5,784 nucleotides of DNA, taken from the NCBI GenBank assembly GCA_013815575.1, contig JACDFX010000145.1, positions 1 to 5,784 of the forward strand, given 5' to 3'. Every line of letters starts with the position of its first letter. Within the stretch, counting starts at the first letter, position 1. A program made the position numbers and the translations under genes. Origin of the DNA: Rubrobacter sp. GTDB lineage: Bacteria; Actinomycetota; Rubrobacteria; Rubrobacterales; Rubrobacteraceae. This document shows positions 5,550 to 5,784 of this stretch, in pieces. The notes beneath the pieces were generated by a model that was not told the DNA's origin, ran no database searches, and saw nothing but the letters and a program-made list of their open reading frames with translations.

Positions 5550-5784
5550 TTGAGCAGCTACGAGGACTACACGCGCACGTCCGGCAACTACGACAAGACC
5601 AGGGAGCCGGTGGGGACCGAGATACTCGTCGGTTGCTTCGCCCACGCGCCCGTACCGTTGGACCGGACGGTGGTGCTGGATGCCGGGTGCGGCACGGGCA
5701 GCTACTCCGACGCGCTGCTCGGTTACGTCGGCCGGATCGAGGCGGTGGACATGAACCCCGGTATGCTGGAGGTCGCCGCGCGCA
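5550..5784 (+). CDS. class I SAM-dependent methyltransferase, 3'-truncated by the window edge
   Basis: The first 78 residues of a Rossmann-fold methyltransferase are present; the frame is open to the edge. An N-terminal cap with SGNYDKTREPVG (11-22) leads into motif I, VVLDAGCGTG (41-50), the SAM-binding glycine loop. The next strand, IEAVDMNPGML (63-73), carries acidic Asp67, which should contact the SAM ribose, followed by the helix seen in Methyltransf_11/25 proteins. The YD-TR-P-G opening is common in small bacterial methyltransferases of unknown substrate, so methyl acceptor and total length (family usually 200-280 residues) cannot be judged. TTG is taken as the start because of the upstream GAGGGGGAG. 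The gene is divergent from the TIM-barrel gene and may share its control region. Confidence 0.88.
   Translation, partial: MSSYEDYTRTSGNYDKTREPVGTEILVGCFAHAPVPLDRTVVLDAGCGTGSYSDALLGYVGRIEAVDMNPGMLEVAAR

Noticed and set aside
5391..5645. An 84-codon minus-strand frame over the divergent promoter and methyltransferase start
   Set aside because: It is antisense to the methyltransferase motif region and runs through the repeat array; no ribosome binding site or family resemblance.

Overview
This is a GC-rich stretch of bacterial chromosome, with G or C in most third codon positions, five complete or nearly complete protein genes and a sixth entering at the right edge. The composition, the frequent TTG starts and the gene content suggest Actinomycetota. 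A deep-branching lineage such as Rubrobacter would fit, but no marker here proves the genus. I see no rRNA, tRNA, CRISPR array, transposase, phage gene or integration scar.

Layout. (1) Positions 1-1192, plus strand: lysA, diaminopimelate decarboxylase, the last step of lysine synthesis, missing only its extreme N-terminus. (2) 1235-1768, plus: a RimJ/RimL-type GNAT N-acetyltransferase 42 bp downstream, probably on the lysA transcript. (3) 1891-2613, minus: an alpha/beta-hydrolase of the small esterase type, convergent with the acetyltransferase; the gap holds two hairpins. (4) 2614-2874: a 261-bp divergent intergenic region with two operator-like inverted repeats and a -10-like box only 9 bp before the next start codon. 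(5) 2875-4428, plus: an AAA+ ATPase with one Cdc48/p97-type ATPase module behind an unrecognised ~250-residue Cys/His-containing N-terminal region. (6) 4447-5379, minus: a xylose-isomerase-like TIM-barrel protein (sugar phosphate isomerase/epimerase superfamily), tail-to-tail with the ATPase gene with 18 bp between stops. (7) 5380-5549: a 170-bp divergent promoter region holding four phased 11-bp direct repeats. (8) 5550 to the right edge, plus: the start of a class I SAM-dependent methyltransferase.

The genes do not form one obvious pathway. lysA is biosynthetic housekeeping; the others are single-gene units in alternating orientation, each pair separated by its own promoter or terminator region. 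The two items most worth attention are the Cdc48-like ATPase with its unfamiliar N-terminal region, and the four 11-bp direct repeats between the isomerase-like and methyltransferase genes, whose 7+4 bp spacing is that of binding sites for PhoB/PhoP-type response regulators.
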